NCBI RefSeq assembly: GCF_002095385.1
Contig: NZ_MIPP01000024.1
Span: forward strand, 1-62,111
From: Pantoea eucrina
Lineage (GTDB): Bacteria > Pseudomonadota > Gammaproteobacteria > Enterobacterales > Enterobacteriaceae
Direction: 5' to 3'
Length of the DNA: 62,111 nt
Positions 11,001 to 20,559 of the stretch are shown one piece after another. The notes under the pieces are model-generated. The model saw only the letters and a program-made list of their open reading frames with translations, did not search any database and was not told where the DNA came from. Each line of letters starts with the position of its first letter. The first letter of the stretch is position 1. The translations under genes and the position numbers were made by a program.

Positions 11001-11750
11001 TCAGCGGAAAAGATAGAAGTCTGTCACCAGGCTCAGCCAGTCAGCGGAGTAGCTTTTATCTTCATTGCGGATCGCCAGCCGCTCCTGGATCAGCTCCCCG
11101 GCCGCAGGTGAAAAGCCCAGCACCAGCCGGTTAGGCGGCCGCTGTGCGTAAGGCGCGACGTCGTAGCGCAGCCGCAAATGCCAGCCATCGGCGCGGGCGA
11201 GCTGCACCAGCGCCTCGCCGCTATCCACCGGCAACACCACGCAAAACAGCCCCTCTTCTTCGATAAGCTGCGCCGCGCACTGCAGCAGCGCGGCGTGATC
11301 GAGCGTGGCGGTGCTGCGCGCCGCGTCCCGTGCTGCGCTGGACGAGGCCATGCCGGGCACAAAAAAAGGCGGATTACTGACGATCAGCGAGTAGCGCTTT
11401 TCGCACTGGCGGCTCCAGTTAAGAATATCGGCCTGATGCACGCTGATACGGGCGGCCCACGGCGACGCCTGCACATTCTCCTGCGCCTGCGCGGCGGCTT
11501 CGCTATCAAGCTCAACCGCATCCAGCGTAACCTGTTGCGGCGTACGCTGCGCCAGCATCAGAGCGATAAGCCCGCTGCCGCAGCCAATATCCAGAATACG
11601 CCGCGCCCCGGCCACTGGCGCCCACGCTCCCAGCAGCACGCCATCCGTGCCAACCTTCATTGCACAGCGATCGTGTGCGACAAAAAATTGTTTAAACGTA
11701 AACCCATCTTTTCTTAATGTCGCCCGTGCTGGCGGCTGGTACTGAGACAT
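11001..11750 (-). CDS. trmN6: tRNA1(Val) (adenine(37)-N6)-methyltransferase TrmN6
   Basis: TrmN6 (YfiC) methylates N6 of A37 in tRNA1(Val) using S-adenosylmethionine. I start it at the ATG at 11750 ([27 protein letters not shown]), giving 249 residues against 245 in E. coli; the frame could extend 20 codons more, without family support. The SAM motif is [18 protein letters not shown] and the catalytic N6-adenine motif is NPPF (NPPY in E. coli). It is divergent from srmB as in E. coli. Confidence 0.93.
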   Translation of the reverse strand: MSQYQPPARATLRKDGFTFKQFFVAHDRCAMKVGTDGVLLGAWAPVAGARRILDIGCGSGLIALMLAQRTPQQVTLDAVELDSEAAAQAQENVQASPWAARISVHQADILNWSRQCEKRYSLIVSNPPFFVPGMASSSAARDAARSTATLDHAALLQCAAQLIEEEGLFCVVLPVDSGEALVQLARADGWHLRLRYDVAPYAQRPPNRLVLGFSPAAGELIQERLAIRNEDKSYSADWLSLVTDFYLFR

Positions 11751-11856
11751 GCTTTCGGCCATTGAATTGTTATCTGGCGAGAGTGTAACGTGGTCGCACA
11801 ATGAATTCATCTGCGCCTGATGAACACAAACAGATGAAGATTGCGGCCGATCTGTC

Positions 11857-11862
11857 TATAAT
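11857..11862 (+). promoter_or_regulatory. Possible -10 element for srmB
   Basis: A perfect TATAAT lies 24 bases before the srmB ATG and a TG pair sits just upstream of it. I do not see a good -35 hexamer at the usual distance, so this is a weak call. Confidence 0.35.
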
Positions 11863-11886
11863 CAGCGCCCCAAACTGAGGTAGAAC

Positions 11887-13215
11887 ATGACAGTAACCAC
11901 ATTCTCCGAACTCGAACTCGACGAAAGCCTGCTGGATGCCCTGCAGGAAAAAGGCTTCACGCGCCCGACGGCCATTCAGGCTGAAGCCATTCCTGCCGCG
12001 CTGGAAGGCCGTGACGTGTTAGGTTCGGCACCCACCGGAACGGGGAAAACCGCCGCCTATCTGCTGCCCGCATTACAGCATCTGCTGGACTTCCCGCGTA
12101 AGAAGTCGGGTCCGCCGCGTATCCTGATCCTCACCCCTACCCGCGAACTGGCGATGCAGGTGGCCGATCAGGCGCGTGAGCTGGCGAAGCATACCCATCT
12201 GGATATCGCCACCATCACCGGCGGCGTTGCCTATATGAACCACGCTGAAGTCTTCAGCGAAAACCAGGATATTGTGGTGGCGACCACCGGCCGTCTGCTG
12301 CAGTACATCAAAGAAGAGAACTTTGACTGCCGCGCGGTAGAAACACTGATTCTCGATGAAGCGGACCGCATGGTCGATATGGGCTTTGCCCAGGATATCG
12401 AGACCATCGCCGGTGAGACGCGCTGGCGCAAACAGACGCTGCTCTTCTCCGCCACGCTGGAAGGCGAGCACATCAAAGATTTTGCTGAACGCCTGCTCAA
12501 CGATCCGGTCGCGATTGAAGCCGACCCGAGCAAAAGCGAACGCAAGCGCATTCAGCAGTGGTACTACCGTGCTGATAACCTTGAGCACAAAACCAAACTG
12601 CTGGTGCACCTGTTAAAGCAGCCGGAAGTGAAGCGTGCGATTGTGTTTGTGCGCAAGCGTGAACGTCTGCACGAGCTGGTAACCTGGATGCATGAGGCGG
12701 GCCTGCGCAGCAGCTACCTCGAAGGTGAGATGGTACAGGCGAACCGTAATGAAGCGATTAAACGCATCAACGATGATCGCGTCAATGTGCTGGTTGCCAC
12801 TGACGTTGCGGCGCGCGGTATCGATATTGATGATGTGACCCACGTGATCAACTTTGACCTGCCGCGTACGGCAGATACGTATCTGCACCGCATTGGCCGT
12901 ACCGGCCGTGCCGGCCGCAAAGGGATCGCCATCTCGCTGGTAGAAGCGCACGATCACGTTCTGCTGGGTAAAATCAGCCGCTACGTTAATGAGCCGCTGA
13001 AATCACGCGTGATTGATGAGCTGCGCCCTGAGTCGCGTGCGCCGAGTGCTAAAGTCACCGGAAAGCCGTCGAAAAAGGCGCTTGCCAAACGCAAAGAGAA
13101 GAAAGAGAAAGAAGACGAAAAGCCGCGCGTGAAGAAACGTCATCGCGACACTAAAAACGTCGGTAAACGCCGCAAGCCAAGCGGATCGACCACACCGGAG
13201 TCTGGTGCGGAATAA
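11887..13215 (+). CDS. srmB: ATP-dependent RNA helicase SrmB
   Basis: SrmB is a DEAD-box helicase that acts early in assembly of the large ribosomal subunit. The 442-residue sequence shows the motifs in order: Q motif region (GFTRPTAIQAEAIP), motif I APTGTGKT, PTREL, DEAD, SAT, then in the second RecA-like domain ATDVAARGID and HRIGRTGRAGR. The C-terminus is a lysine/arginine-rich tail (KKALAKRKEKKEKEDEKPR) typical of SrmB, which binds rRNA. A strong terminator follows. Confidence 0.97.
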   Translation: MTVTTFSELELDESLLDALQEKGFTRPTAIQAEAIPAALEGRDVLGSAPTGTGKTAAYLLPALQHLLDFPRKKSGPPRILILTPTRELAMQVADQARELAKHTHLDIATITGGVAYMNHAEVFSENQDIVVATTGRLLQYIKEENFDCRAVETLILDEADRMVDMGFAQDIETIAGETRWRKQTLLFSATLEGEHIKDFAERLLNDPVAIEADPSKSERKRIQQWYYRADNLEHKTKLLVHLLKQPEVKRAIVFVRKRERLHELVTWMHEAGLRSSYLEGEMVQANRNEAIKRINDDRVNVLVATDVAARGIDIDDVTHVINFDLPRTADTYLHRIGRTGRAGRKGIAISLVEAHDHVLLGKISRYVNEPLKSRVIDELRPESRAPSAKVTGKPSKKALAKRKEKKEKEDEKPRVKKRHRDTKNVGKRRKPSGSTTPESGAE

Positions 13216-13228
13216 AACGTCACCGCAG

Positions 13229-13260
13229 TAAAAAAAGCGCCTGAACCGGCGCTTTTTTTT
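13229..13260 (+). terminator. Terminator after srmB
   Basis: GCGCC (13237-13241), a six-base loop and GGCGC (13248-13252) are flanked by seven A before and eight T after. The flanking A and T runs mean it can work in both directions. Confidence 0.85.
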
Positions 13261-13291
13261 TACTTTTTGTGAACTTTACGTGCCACTGCCA

Positions 13292-13370
13292 TGCAGGTCA
13301 GCGCGAACCCCGGTAAAGGGCGCCTTTCAAACAGCGCCCGGGTTCCGGGCCGCTTCCGCGCTGACCTGCA
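13292..13370. repeat. Nested palindromic element between srmB and grcA
   Basis: A perfect 14-base inverted repeat (TGCAGGTCAGCGCG at 13292-13305 and its complement at 13357-13370) encloses two further inverted pairs: AACCC/GGGTT (13306-13310 with 13340-13344) and GGGCGC/GCGCCC (13318-13323 with 13334-13339). The whole 79 bases can fold as one long imperfect stem. It lies downstream of grcA and beyond the srmB terminator. Confidence 0.7.
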
Positions 13371-13399
13371 GCATGAGCAACTTTTCATCGCTGCTTCAG

Positions 13400-13783
13400 T
13401 TACAGGCTCTCTGTAAAGGTACGGGTGATCACATCGCGCTGCTGCTCGGGCGTCAGGGCGTTAAACCGCACGGCATAACCGGATACGCGAATGGTCAGCT
13501 GCGGATACTTTTCGGGATGCTTAACCGCATCCTCCAGCGTCTCCCGCTGCAGTACGTTGACGTTAAGGTGCTGTCCGCCCTCAACCCGCACCTGCGGTTT
13601 CTGCTCCAGGGGCACTTCACGGTATGCCATCTCGCCCAGCTCGCTCAGGGCAACCACCTGATCCTCCTCATAGAGGCCTCTGGCGCACAGACAGCGCGCC
13701 TGTCCCGCCTCTTCATCCAGCAGCCAGAATGAGTTCAGCAGCAGCGGGTTATGGGTTTGGGTAATTTGAATGCCGGTAATCAT
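13400..13783 (-). CDS. grcA: Autonomous glycyl radical cofactor GrcA (YfiD)
   Basis: GrcA is a spare glycyl-radical domain that replaces the damaged C-terminal domain of pyruvate formate-lyase after oxygen exposure, and it is induced at low pH and under microaerobic conditions. The 127-residue protein ends like pyruvate formate-lyase, with the radical glycine G102 in RVSGYAVRF. The segment [21 protein letters not shown] is also conserved. The length is identical to E. coli. It is a single gene read toward srmB. Confidence 0.97.
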   Translation of the reverse strand: MITGIQITQTHNPLLLNSFWLLDEEAGQARCLCARGLYEEDQVVALSELGEMAYREVPLEQKPQVRVEGGQHLNVNVLQRETLEDAVKHPEKYPQLTIRVSGYAVRFNALTPEQQRDVITRTFTESL

Positions 13784-13960
13784 AGCGATCTCCAGAAAGG
13801 GGCGTTCTGTCTCTGAACGCCGTTGACAGATAGACAGGCTGGTATATCACCGGGACGCTGCCAGCGCCTTGACCTGCATCAAGCTGAAACGGCGGGGTTA
13901 ATCCTTCTGCTCCCGCGCTGAAGCAGCTAAGCTAAGGAAAACTAGCGGCAGGAGTTAACC

Positions 13961-14638
13961 ATGAGTGACAAGCTGACCTGGCACGATGTGCTGGCAGATG
14001 AGAAAGAGAAACCCTATTTCAAAGAGACGCTGCAGGCGGTTGCGCAGCAGCGGGCAGCAGGCGTGACCGTTTATCCGCCGCAGAAAGATGTGTTTAACGC
14101 ATTTAAGCTGACAGAGCTGGGCGATATTAAAGTGGTGATTTTGGGTCAGGACCCCTATCACGGGCCAAATCAGGCGCACGGCCTGGCTTTTTCGGTGCTG
14201 CCTGGCGTGGCCATCCCGCCCTCTCTGCTTAATATGTATAAAGAGCTTGAACAGGATATCGACGGCTTTCAGCGCCCGCAGCACGGTTTTCTGGAGAGCT
14301 GGGCCACGCAGGGGGTAATGCTGCTGAATACGGTGCTGACCGTTGAGGCGGGCAAAGCACACTCGCACGCGCGGCTTGGCTGGGAGACGTTTACTGACAG
14401 GGTGATTGATGCCATCAATACGCACCGTGAGGGCGTGGTTTTTCTGCTGTGGGGATCGCATGCGCAGAAGAAAGGCAGCATCATTGATGCGCAGCGTCAC
14501 CACGTGCTGAAAGCGCCCCACCCCTCCCCGCTCTCTGCGCACCGCGGCTTTTTAGGCTGCCGGCACTTTTCACAGACCAACGCGCTGCTCAGTAAGGCAG
14601 GAGAAACGCCGATCGACTGGACGCCGGTACTGCCCTGA
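13961..14638 (+). CDS. ung: Uracil-DNA glycosylase
   Basis: Ung removes uracil from DNA as the first step of base excision repair. The 225-residue family 1 enzyme shows the water-activating motif [18 protein letters not shown], the [10 protein letters not shown] motif with the catalytic histidine and the minor-groove loop, and [11 protein letters not shown] between them. A GGAG-type ribosome site precedes the ATG. It is divergent from grcA as in E. coli. Confidence 0.97.
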   Translation: MSDKLTWHDVLADEKEKPYFKETLQAVAQQRAAGVTVYPPQKDVFNAFKLTELGDIKVVILGQDPYHGPNQAHGLAFSVLPGVAIPPSLLNMYKELEQDIDGFQRPQHGFLESWATQGVMLLNTVLTVEAGKAHSHARLGWETFTDRVIDAINTHREGVVFLLWGSHAQKKGSIIDAQRHHVLKAPHPSPLSAHRGFLGCRHFSQTNALLSKAGETPIDWTPVLP

Positions 14639-14644
14639 AACAAC

Positions 14645-14668
14645 AACGGCCGCGTCAGGGCGGCCGTT
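14645..14668. terminator. Bidirectional hairpin between ung and grpE
   Basis: AACGGCCGC (14645-14653) and GCGGCCGTT (14660-14668) form a nine-pair stem with a six-base loop between the convergent genes ung and grpE. The minus strand is followed by GTTGTTTC, so termination of grpE is plausible. Confidence 0.6.
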
Positions 14669-14685
14669 ATGATGTACTACTCTGC

Positions 14686-15264
14686 TCAGGCTTTGGCTTT
14701 AGAGACCGCCACCATGGCCGGACGCAGCAGGCGACCATTCAGGGTATAGCCACGCTGCATTACCATCAGTACATGGTTCGGCTCAACCTCATCCGATTCC
14801 ATCATCGACATCGCCTGATGCAGATCCGGGTTAAACGGCACGTGGGTGTCGCCCACCACTTCAACGCCAAACTTGCGCACGGCGCCCAGCAGGGATTTCA
14901 GCGTCAGCTCGATGCCTTCAATCATTGAGGCGAGCCCGGTGTTCTCTTTATCAGCCACTTCCAGCGCGCGTTCCAGGCTATCAATCACTGGCAGCAGCTC
15001 GTTGGCAAATTTTTCCAGCGCAAATTTATGCGCTTTTTCGACATCCATTTCTGCACGGCGACGGATGTTTTCAATTTCCGCCTGCGCACGCAGCTGCGCT
15101 TCACGCACGCCACCCTGCGCCTGGGTAAGCTCCGCTTCCAGTTGCGCAATGCGCTCATCACGCGGATCCACCTCAGTTGCTGTCTCCGCGTCCGCCGGCT
15201 GTTGATCCTGTTGAATTTCGTCTGAGACTTGCTCGTTTGGGGTGTTCTGTTCTTTACTACTCAT
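14686..15264 (-). CDS. grpE: Nucleotide exchange factor GrpE
   Basis: GrpE releases ADP from DnaK in the heat-shock chaperone cycle. The start at 15264 ([12 protein letters not shown]) matches E. coli and gives 192 residues; a longer frame from 15291 lacks support. An acidic N-terminus and a long coiled coil (about residues 30-90, [17 protein letters not shown] onward) lead to the beta-sheet wing ([16 protein letters not shown] and [19 protein letters not shown]). A sigma-32 promoter lies just upstream. The gene is divergent from nadK. Confidence 0.96.
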   Translation of the reverse strand: MSSKEQNTPNEQVSDEIQQDQQPADAETATEVDPRDERIAQLEAELTQAQGGVREAQLRAQAEIENIRRRAEMDVEKAHKFALEKFANELLPVIDSLERALEVADKENTGLASMIEGIELTLKSLLGAVRKFGVEVVGDTHVPFNPDLHQAMSMMESDEVEPNHVLMVMQRGYTLNGRLLRPAMVAVSKAKA

Positions 15265-15307
15265 GAATTTCTCCGCGTTTTGCACATTCATTTCGCTGGT
15301 TGGCTTA

Positions 15308-15335
15308 TTATGGGGATCAGTTTGACGGTTTCAAG
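15308..15335 (-). promoter_or_regulatory. Sigma-32 heat-shock promoter of grpE
   Basis: The minus strand reads CTTGAA (15335-15330), a 14-base spacer and CCCCAT (15315-15310), an excellent match to the RpoH consensus. It sits about 45 bases before the grpE ATG. Confidence 0.85.
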
Positions 15336-15386
15336 TGAACCCATCACATTGCCAGGCCGTTTTGGCTTATGAGGAATACCCGCCAC

Positions 15387-16265
15387 ATGAACACACACTT
15401 TAGCTGCATCGGGATCGTGGGTCATCCGCGCCATCCAACCGCGTTGACCACCCATGAGATGCTCTGGCGCTGGCTGACTGATAAGGGATACGAGGTGATT
15501 GTCGAACAGCAGATTGCGCGCGAGCTGAGTTTAACCGATGTCAAAACCGGCACGCTGGCGGAAATAGGACAGCAGGCCGATCTGGCCGTGGTGGTCGGCG
15601 GTGATGGCAATATGCTGGGCGCAGCCAGGGTGCTGGCACGCTATGACATTAAAGTGATTGGCATCAACCGTGGCAATCTGGGCTTCCTGACCGACCTCGA
15701 TCCGGATAACGCGCAGCAGCAGCTGGATGATGTCCTGCAGGGCGACTACTTTGTCGAGAGCCGCTTTCTGCTTGAGGCGCAGGTCTGCCGCGATACCTGC
15801 TCGCCGCGCATTGGCAGCGCCATCAATGAAGTGGTGCTCCATCCGGGAAAAGTGGCGCATATGATTGAGTTTGAGGTCTATATCGACGAAGTGTTCGCCT
15901 TTTCTCAGCGTTCCGATGGCCTGATTATCTCCACCCCTACCGGTTCCACCGCCTACTCGCTCTCCGCAGGCGGACCTATCCTTACCCCTTCGCTTGATGC
16001 CATTGTACTGGTGCCGATGTTCCCGCACACGCTGTCGTCGCGTCCGCTGGTTATCAACAGCAACAGTACCATTCGCCTGCGCTTCTCCTCGCTGCGCAGC
16101 GATCTGGAGATCAGCTGTGACAGCCAGATTGCCCTGCCGATTCAGGAGGGTGAAGATGTGCTGATCCGGCGCAGCAGCAGCCACCTTAATCTTATTCATC
16201 CTAAAAACTATAACTACTTCAACACATTAAGCTCAAAACTCGGCTGGTCGAAAAAATTGTTCTAG
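15387..16265 (+). CDS. nadK: NAD kinase
   Basis: NadK phosphorylates NAD to NADP. The start at 15387 ([23 protein letters not shown]) gives 292 residues as in E. coli and has a GAGGAA site upstream; the ATG six codons earlier has no ribosome site. The diphosphate-binding [14 protein letters not shown] motif and the [10 protein letters not shown] and [17 protein letters not shown] motifs are intact. It is divergent from grpE and followed by recN. Confidence 0.96.
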   Translation: MNTHFSCIGIVGHPRHPTALTTHEMLWRWLTDKGYEVIVEQQIARELSLTDVKTGTLAEIGQQADLAVVVGGDGNMLGAARVLARYDIKVIGINRGNLGFLTDLDPDNAQQQLDDVLQGDYFVESRFLLEAQVCRDTCSPRIGSAINEVVLHPGKVAHMIEFEVYIDEVFAFSQRSDGLIISTPTGSTAYSLSAGGPILTPSLDAIVLVPMFPHTLSSRPLVINSNSTIRLRFSSLRSDLEISCDSQIALPIQEGEDVLIRRSSSHLNLIHPKNYNYFNTLSSKLGWSKKLF

Positions 16266-16286
16266 AAATCAGTGCTGGCTACTTTA

Positions 16287-16342
16287 CTGGTTAAAAAACC
16301 AGTTTATACTGTACGAAAAACCATATCTGTTTTTCTATACAG
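16287..16342 (+). promoter_or_regulatory. recN promoter with three LexA boxes
   Basis: Box 1 is CTGGTTAAAAAACCAG (16287-16302) and box 3 is CTGTTTTTCTATACAG (16327-16342), both perfect CTG-N10-CAG. Box 2 at 16309-16324 ends in CAT and is imperfect. A TATACT at 16305-16310 between boxes 1 and 2 is the likely -10. Multiple boxes are known for E. coli recN, one of the most strongly SOS-induced genes. Confidence 0.85.
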
Positions 16343-16350
16343 GTGATTGT

Positions 16351-18012
16351 ATGCTGGCACAACTGACCATCAGTAACTTCGCAATCGTTCGTGAGCTTGA
16401 GATCGACTTTCATCGCGGTATGACAGCGATCACCGGTGAGACCGGCGCAGGTAAATCTATTGCCATTGATGCGCTGGGCCTCTGCCTCGGCGGACGGGCG
16501 GAAGCGGATATGGTGCGTCAGGGCGCAAGCCGGGCTGATATCTGTGCCCGCTTTCAGCTGAAATTATCGCCGTCAGCGCAGCGCTGGCTGGTTGATAATC
16601 AGCTGGATGACGGTAATGAGTGCCTGCTGCGTCGCGTTATCAGCGCGGATGGTCGCTCGCGCGGCTTCATCAACGGCACGGCCGTACCGCTCTCACAGCT
16701 GCGCGAGCTGGGCCAGCTGCTGATTCAGATCCACGGTCAGCACGCGCATCAGCTGCTGCTGAAAACCGATCACCAGAAGCATCTGCTCGATGCTTACGCG
16801 GCGCATGACGGGCTGCTGACGGAGATGCGTCAGCACTACCAGCGCTGGCATCACAGCTGCCGTGTGCTGGCGCAGCATCAGCAGCAGTCGCAGGAGCGTG
16901 AAGCGCGCCGCGAGCTGCTGCAGTATCAGCTGAAAGAGCTGAATGAGTTTGCCCCGCAGGCGGGTGAATATGAGCAGATTGATGAAGAGTACAAGCGTCT
17001 GGCTAACAGCGGACAGCTGCTCTCTACCAGCCAGCAGGCGCTGCATATTCTTGCCGACGGTGAAGATACCAACCTGCAGAGCCTGCTCTACAGCGCCCGC
17101 AACATGCTCAGCGAGCTGGTCTCGCTGGATGATAAAGTCAGCGGCGTATTTAACCTGCTGGAAGAAGCGGCGATTCAGCTGAGCGAAGCCAGCGACGAAC
17201 TGCGTCACTACTGCGAACGCCTCGATCTTGATCCTAACCGTCTTTACGAGCTGGAGCAGCGCCTGTCGCGGCAGATTGCACTGGCGCGCAAGCATCACGT
17301 TGCGCCTGAAGCGCTGCCGGCCCTGCATCAGCAGCTGCTGGAAGAGGCGGAGCTGCTGTCGCAGCAGGAGAGCGATCAGGAGAGTCTGCAGCACGACGTG
17401 GTAATGCATCACAAAGCCGCTATCACCTGCGCCGAAGCGCTGCATCATCAGCGTGAAAAATCCGCTCAGGAGCTGTGCGATCTCATTACGCAAAGCATGC
17501 GCACCCTGGCGATGCCGCACGGGCAGTTTGCGATTGTGCTGGAGTTTAATCCCGATCAGCTCACCGCCGAAGGTGCCAGCCGCATCGATTTCCGGGTGAC
17601 AACTAACCCGGGCCAGCCTCTGCAGCCGCTGGGTAAAGTCGCCTCTGGCGGTGAGCTGTCGCGTATTGCGCTCGCTATTCAGGTGATCACCGCGCAGAAG
17701 ATGGAAACCCCGGCCATGATTTTCGATGAAGTGGATGTTGGCATCAGCGGCCCGACGGCTGCTGTAGTGGGCAAGATGCTGCGTCAGCTGGGCGAATCGA
17801 CGCAGGTTATGTGTGTCACGCACCTGCCACAGGTTGCGGGCTGCGGTCATCAGCACTTCTTTGTCAGCAAAGAGACCGACGGCGCGATGACGGAAACGCA
17901 TATGCAGCCGCTGGATAAGCGGGCACGTCTGCAGGAGCTGGCTCGTCTGCTGGGCGGCAGCGAAGTCACGCGTAACACGCTGGCGAACGCCAAAGAACTT
18001 TTAGCAGCCTGA
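16351..18012 (+). CDS. recN: DNA repair protein RecN
   Basis: RecN is an SMC-like ATPase of double-strand break repair. The 553-residue protein has the N-terminal Walker A GETGAGKS after [21 protein letters not shown] central region of antiparallel coiled coil rich in Q, E and L spans about residues 150-370. The C-terminal ABC signature is [14 protein letters not shown] with the Walker [13 protein letters not shown]. LexA boxes directly upstream show SOS control. Confidence 0.97.
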   Translation: MLAQLTISNFAIVRELEIDFHRGMTAITGETGAGKSIAIDALGLCLGGRAEADMVRQGASRADICARFQLKLSPSAQRWLVDNQLDDGNECLLRRVISADGRSRGFINGTAVPLSQLRELGQLLIQIHGQHAHQLLLKTDHQKHLLDAYAAHDGLLTEMRQHYQRWHHSCRVLAQHQQQSQEREARRELLQYQLKELNEFAPQAGEYEQIDEEYKRLANSGQLLSTSQQALHILADGEDTNLQSLLYSARNMLSELVSLDDKVSGVFNLLEEAAIQLSEASDELRHYCERLDLDPNRLYELEQRLSRQIALARKHHVAPEALPALHQQLLEEAELLSQQESDQESLQHDVVMHHKAAITCAEALHHQREKSAQELCDLITQSMRTLAMPHGQFAIVLEFNPDQLTAEGASRIDFRVTTNPGQPLQPLGKVASGGELSRIALAIQVITAQKMETPAMIFDEVDVGISGPTAAVVGKMLRQLGESTQVMCVTHLPQVAGCGHQHFFVSKETDGAMTETHMQPLDKRARLQELARLLGGSEVTRNTLANAKELLAA

Positions 18013-18197
18013 GACCGCACTTTTTTCCGGCCTGATGGTCATATGCATGCTCTGTAGAGGTTCCCAACCGGGAAAAGGTCTATTATCATCGGCAGTGATA
18101 TCGCCATAATAAAAGCCTGCCGCGTGCAGAGTTCAGAATGTAATGGCAACAAAACTGCCTGCTGAAAGGCGTTTGGCCCGAAAAAAGGAATGTACAG

Positions 18198-18548
18198 ATG
18201 CGCTTTAAGACGCTGACTGCTGCGGCAGTGGTAATGTTGATGACAACCGCCGGATGTTCCACGCTGGAGCGCGTTGTCTATCGTCCGGATATCAATCAGG
18301 GGAATTACCTGGCCGCCAACGATGTCGCCAAGATCCACACCGGCATGACGCAGCAGCAGGTGGCCTATACGCTGGGCACCCCGATGATGCACGATCCCTT
18401 TGGCAGCAACGTCTGGTATTACATTTTCCGCCAGGAGCCTGGTCACGAGCGCGTGAAGCAGCAGACGCTGACGCTGACGTTTGATCGCAGCGGTGTCCTG
18501 ACGAATATTGATAACAAGCCGCGGCTCGCGGGTCAGAAAAACAGTTAA
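18198..18548 (+). CDS. bamE: Outer membrane assembly lipoprotein BamE
   Basis: BamE (SmpA) is a lipoprotein of the BAM complex that inserts beta-barrel proteins into the outer membrane. The 116-residue sequence has a lipoprotein signal peptide with the lipobox TTAGC and the conserved [28 protein letters not shown] core, followed by [23 protein letters not shown]. It lies downstream of recN as in E. coli, with a terminator behind it. Confidence 0.96.
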   Translation: MRFKTLTAAAVVMLMTTAGCSTLERVVYRPDINQGNYLAANDVAKIHTGMTQQQVAYTLGTPMMHDPFGSNVWYYIFRQEPGHERVKQQTLTLTFDRSGVLTNIDNKPRLAGQKNS

Positions 18549-18558
18549 GCTGATGACA

Positions 18559-18588
18559 ATAAAAAAGGCGCCCGGGGCGCCTTTTTTA
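18559..18588. terminator. Bidirectional terminator between bamE and rnfH
   Basis: AAAAAAGGCGCC, a short centre and GGCGCCTTTTTT form a GC-rich stem with A and T tracts on both sides, between the convergent genes bamE and rnfH. Confidence 0.85.
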
Positions 18589-18602
18589 ATGCTTAACGTC
18601 AG

Positions 18603-18893
18603 CTACTTTTTCACCGCGGCACGCTCAGCGCGCTGGCGGCGCAGCTCTTTCGGATCGGCAATCAGTGGCCGGTAGATCTCAACCCGATCGCCCTCTTCAA
18701 CCGTGTCACCAAGCTTAACCGGCCGGCTGAAGATCCCGGTTTTATTCTGCGCCAGATCGATATCGCGGCGCAGCTGCAGCAGGCCCGATGCCTCTATCGC
18801 CTGCTCTACCGTGGCGCCCTGCTCCAGCGTAACCTCACGCAGATACTGCTTATCCGGAAGCGCATAAACTACCTCCACGCGGATCTCAGTCAC
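18603..18893 (-). CDS. rnfH: RnfH/PasI family ubiquitin-like protein
   Basis: This 96-residue beta-grasp protein (UPF0125; YfjF in E. coli) has the family motifs [29 protein letters not shown] and [23 protein letters not shown] start it at the GTG at 18893, which overlaps the ratA stop by eight bases and matches the E. coli N-terminus; the longer frame upstream is the shadow of ratA. The pair is also known as pasT-pasI. The molecular role of RnfH is not established. Confidence 0.88.
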   Translation of the reverse strand: MTEIRVEVVYALPDKQYLREVTLEQGATVEQAIEASGLLQLRRDIDLAQNKTGIFSRPVKLGDTVEEGDRVEIYRPLIADPKELRRQRAERAAVKK

Positions 18894-19320
18894 GATAGAC
18901 CTCTTTGGCACGCTGGGTAAACGCCTGCACCATGCTGTTTGCCAGCTCTTTGAACACGCGCCCGAATGCCATCTCAACCAGCATATTGGTGAACTCAAAG
19001 TCGAGGCTCAACTCAACCTTGCAGGCGTCATCACCCAGCGAGATAAATTTCCAGCCGCCGGTCAGCTTACGGAACGGGCCGTCAACCAGCTGCATGTGAA
19101 TGCTCTGGTTGTCAGTCAGCGTATTGCGCGTGGTAAAGGTTTTACTGATGCCCGCTTTTGAGACATCGACCGCAGCGGTCATCTGATGACCGCTGTTATC
19201 CAGCACGCGACTGCCGGTGCAGCCAGGAAGAAATTCAGGATAGGCATCCACGTCATTCACAAGCTGGTACATCTGTGCAGCGCTATAGGGGACCAGCGCT
19301 GAGCGGCTAATCTGAGCCAT
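18886..19320 (-). CDS. ratA: Ribosome association toxin RatA (PasT)
   Basis: This 144-residue START/polyketide cyclase-like protein (COQ10 family) has the motifs [23 protein letters not shown] and [17 protein letters not shown]. coli RatA was reported to block 70S formation; in other strains the same gene (pasT) affects persistence and respiration, and a ubiquinone-binding role is suggested by the COQ10 relation. It is divergent from smpB and overlaps rnfH. Confidence 0.93.
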   Translation of the reverse strand: MAQISRSALVPYSAAQMYQLVNDVDAYPEFLPGCTGSRVLDNSGHQMTAAVDVSKAGISKTFTTRNTLTDNQSIHMQLVDGPFRKLTGGWKFISLGDDACKVELSLDFEFTNMLVEMAFGRVFKELANSMVQAFTQRAKEVYRD

Positions 19321-19480
19321 AAGGGTTCCTGTTGGTCACAAAACCATTGAATTGTACCATTTTAGGCCATTAAACAAAAATTCATGCTTTTGCCAGCTGT
19401 GCTAAAATAGGATGTTTTTTACCGCCCCGCAGGACATGGGGATGCGCCCACAAACTGAGTAATGTAGACTACGCCGCACT

Positions 19481-19963
19481 ATGACAAAGAAAAAAGCTCA
19501 CAAACCCGGTTCAGCCACCATTGCCCTCAACAAACGCGCGCGCCACGAATACTTCGTCGAAGAGGAGTTCGAAGCGGGTCTGTCGTTACAGGGATGGGAA
19601 GTTAAAGCACTGCGCGCCGGTAAAGCCAATATCAGCGAAAGCTATATCATGCTGCGCGACGGCGAAGCGTTTCTGTTCGGCGCCACGTTCCAGCCGCTGA
19701 TCGGTGCTTCAACGCACGTGGTATGCGACCCTACGCGCACCCGTAAGCTGCTGCTGAAAGAGCGCGAGCTCGCTTCACTGTTTGGCAGCGTTAACCGCGA
19801 CGGTTATACCATCATACCGCTTTCGCTCTACTGGAAAAACGCCTGGGCCAAGCTCAAAATCGGCGTCGCACGCGGTAAGAAAGAGCACGATAAGCGCTCT
19901 GATATCAAAGATCGCGAGTGGAAGATGGATAAAGCACGAATTATGAAGAGCGCCAGCCGTTAA
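19481..19963 (+). CDS. smpB: SsrA-binding protein SmpB
   Basis: SmpB binds tmRNA and delivers it to stalled ribosomes for trans-translation. The 160-residue OB-fold protein shows [39 protein letters not shown] and the basic C-terminal tail ([24 protein letters not shown]), which enters the mRNA channel. The gene for its RNA partner, ssrA, begins 43 bases after the stop. Confidence 0.97.
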   Translation: MTKKKAHKPGSATIALNKRARHEYFVEEEFEAGLSLQGWEVKALRAGKANISESYIMLRDGEAFLFGATFQPLIGASTHVVCDPTRTRKLLLKERELASLFGSVNRDGYTIIPLSLYWKNAWAKLKIGVARGKKEHDKRSDIKDREWKMDKARIMKSASR

Positions 19964-20006
19964 GCACTGGATTCTTTTATAGATTTGCGCTACAGTTTTA
20001 GAACTT

Positions 20007-20369
20007 GGGGCTGATTCTGGATTCGACGGGATTCGCGAAACCCAAGGTGCATGCCGAGGGGCGGTTTGCCTCGTAAAAAGCCGCAAAAAAATAGTCGCAA
20101 ACGACGAAAACTACGCACTAGCAGCTTAATAACCTGCTTAGAGCCCTCTCTCCCTAGCCTCCGCTCTTAGGACGGGGATCAAGAGAGGTCAAACCCAAAA
20201 GAGATCGCGTGGATGCCCTGCCTGGGGTTGAAGCGTTAAAACTAATCAGGCTAGTCTGTCAGTGGCGTGTCTGTCCGCAGCTGCCAGGCGAATGTAAAGA
20301 CCGACTAAGCATGTAGTACCGACGGTGTAGTAATTTCGGACGCGGGTTCAACTCCCGCCAGCTCCACCA
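20007..20369 (+). ncRNA. ssrA: Transfer-messenger RNA (tmRNA)
   Basis: The 363-base RNA starts GGGGCTGATTCTGGATTCGA and ends in the tRNA-like GGTTCAACTCCCGCC acceptor half with CCA (20367-20369). Both ends pair as in the alanine-tRNA-like domain. The tag reading frame at 20097-20129 encodes ANDENYALAA followed by TAA, identical to E. coli. The length equals that of E. coli ssrA. The gene is a frequent integration target, and a satellite lies just downstream. Confidence 0.98.
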
Positions 20370-20414
20370 AAATTCTTCAAAGATGGTTCCAGTGCCATCC
20401 GCAGAAGTCCTGAA

Positions 20415-20446
20415 AGCCCGCATGGCACAAGCTGCGGGCTTTTTTG
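20415..20446 (+). terminator. ssrA terminator
   Basis: AGCCCGCA (20415-20422) and TGCGGGCT (20433-20440) form an eight-pair stem followed by a run of T. It lies between ssrA and the integrated satellite. Confidence 0.85.
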
Positions 20447-20488
20447 TGTCTGTAATCTTCCGAGACGATCCGCCTGAATCCAGTGATT

Positions 20489-20511
20489 ATTGGTACACGT
20501 TTAGGTACACG
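20489..20511 (+). repeat. Left copy of 23-base direct repeat (att or arm site)
   Basis: ATT followed by GGTACACGTTTAGGTACACG; identical to 32763-32785. It contains two GGTACAC units 12 bases apart, which resembles integrase arm-type sites. Confidence 0.8.
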
Positions 20512-20541
20512 CTATAATGTGGGCCAAAAACGTGTACCAAT
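20490..20541 (+). promoter_or_regulatory. Integrase promoter embedded in GGTACAC repeats
   Basis: TTGGTA (20490-20495), a 17-base spacer and a perfect TATAAT (20513-20518) form a good promoter for the integrase. The GGTACAC units occupy the -35 and spacer, and an inverted copy AAACGTGTACCAAT lies at 20528-20541. A protein binding these sites (Int or the AlpA/Vis protein) would block int transcription, as known for P4 Vis. Confidence 0.65.
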
Positions 20542-20559
20542 TATGGACGGAAATCAATC

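Noticed and set aside
16693..17901. 402-codon minus-strand frame opposite recN
   Set aside because: Shadow of recN with no recognisable motifs.
20361..20369. Duplicated ssrA 3' end expected at the right satellite boundary
   Set aside because: Searched by eye between 32400 and 33190 and found no copy, so I did not call an ssrA-based att pair.
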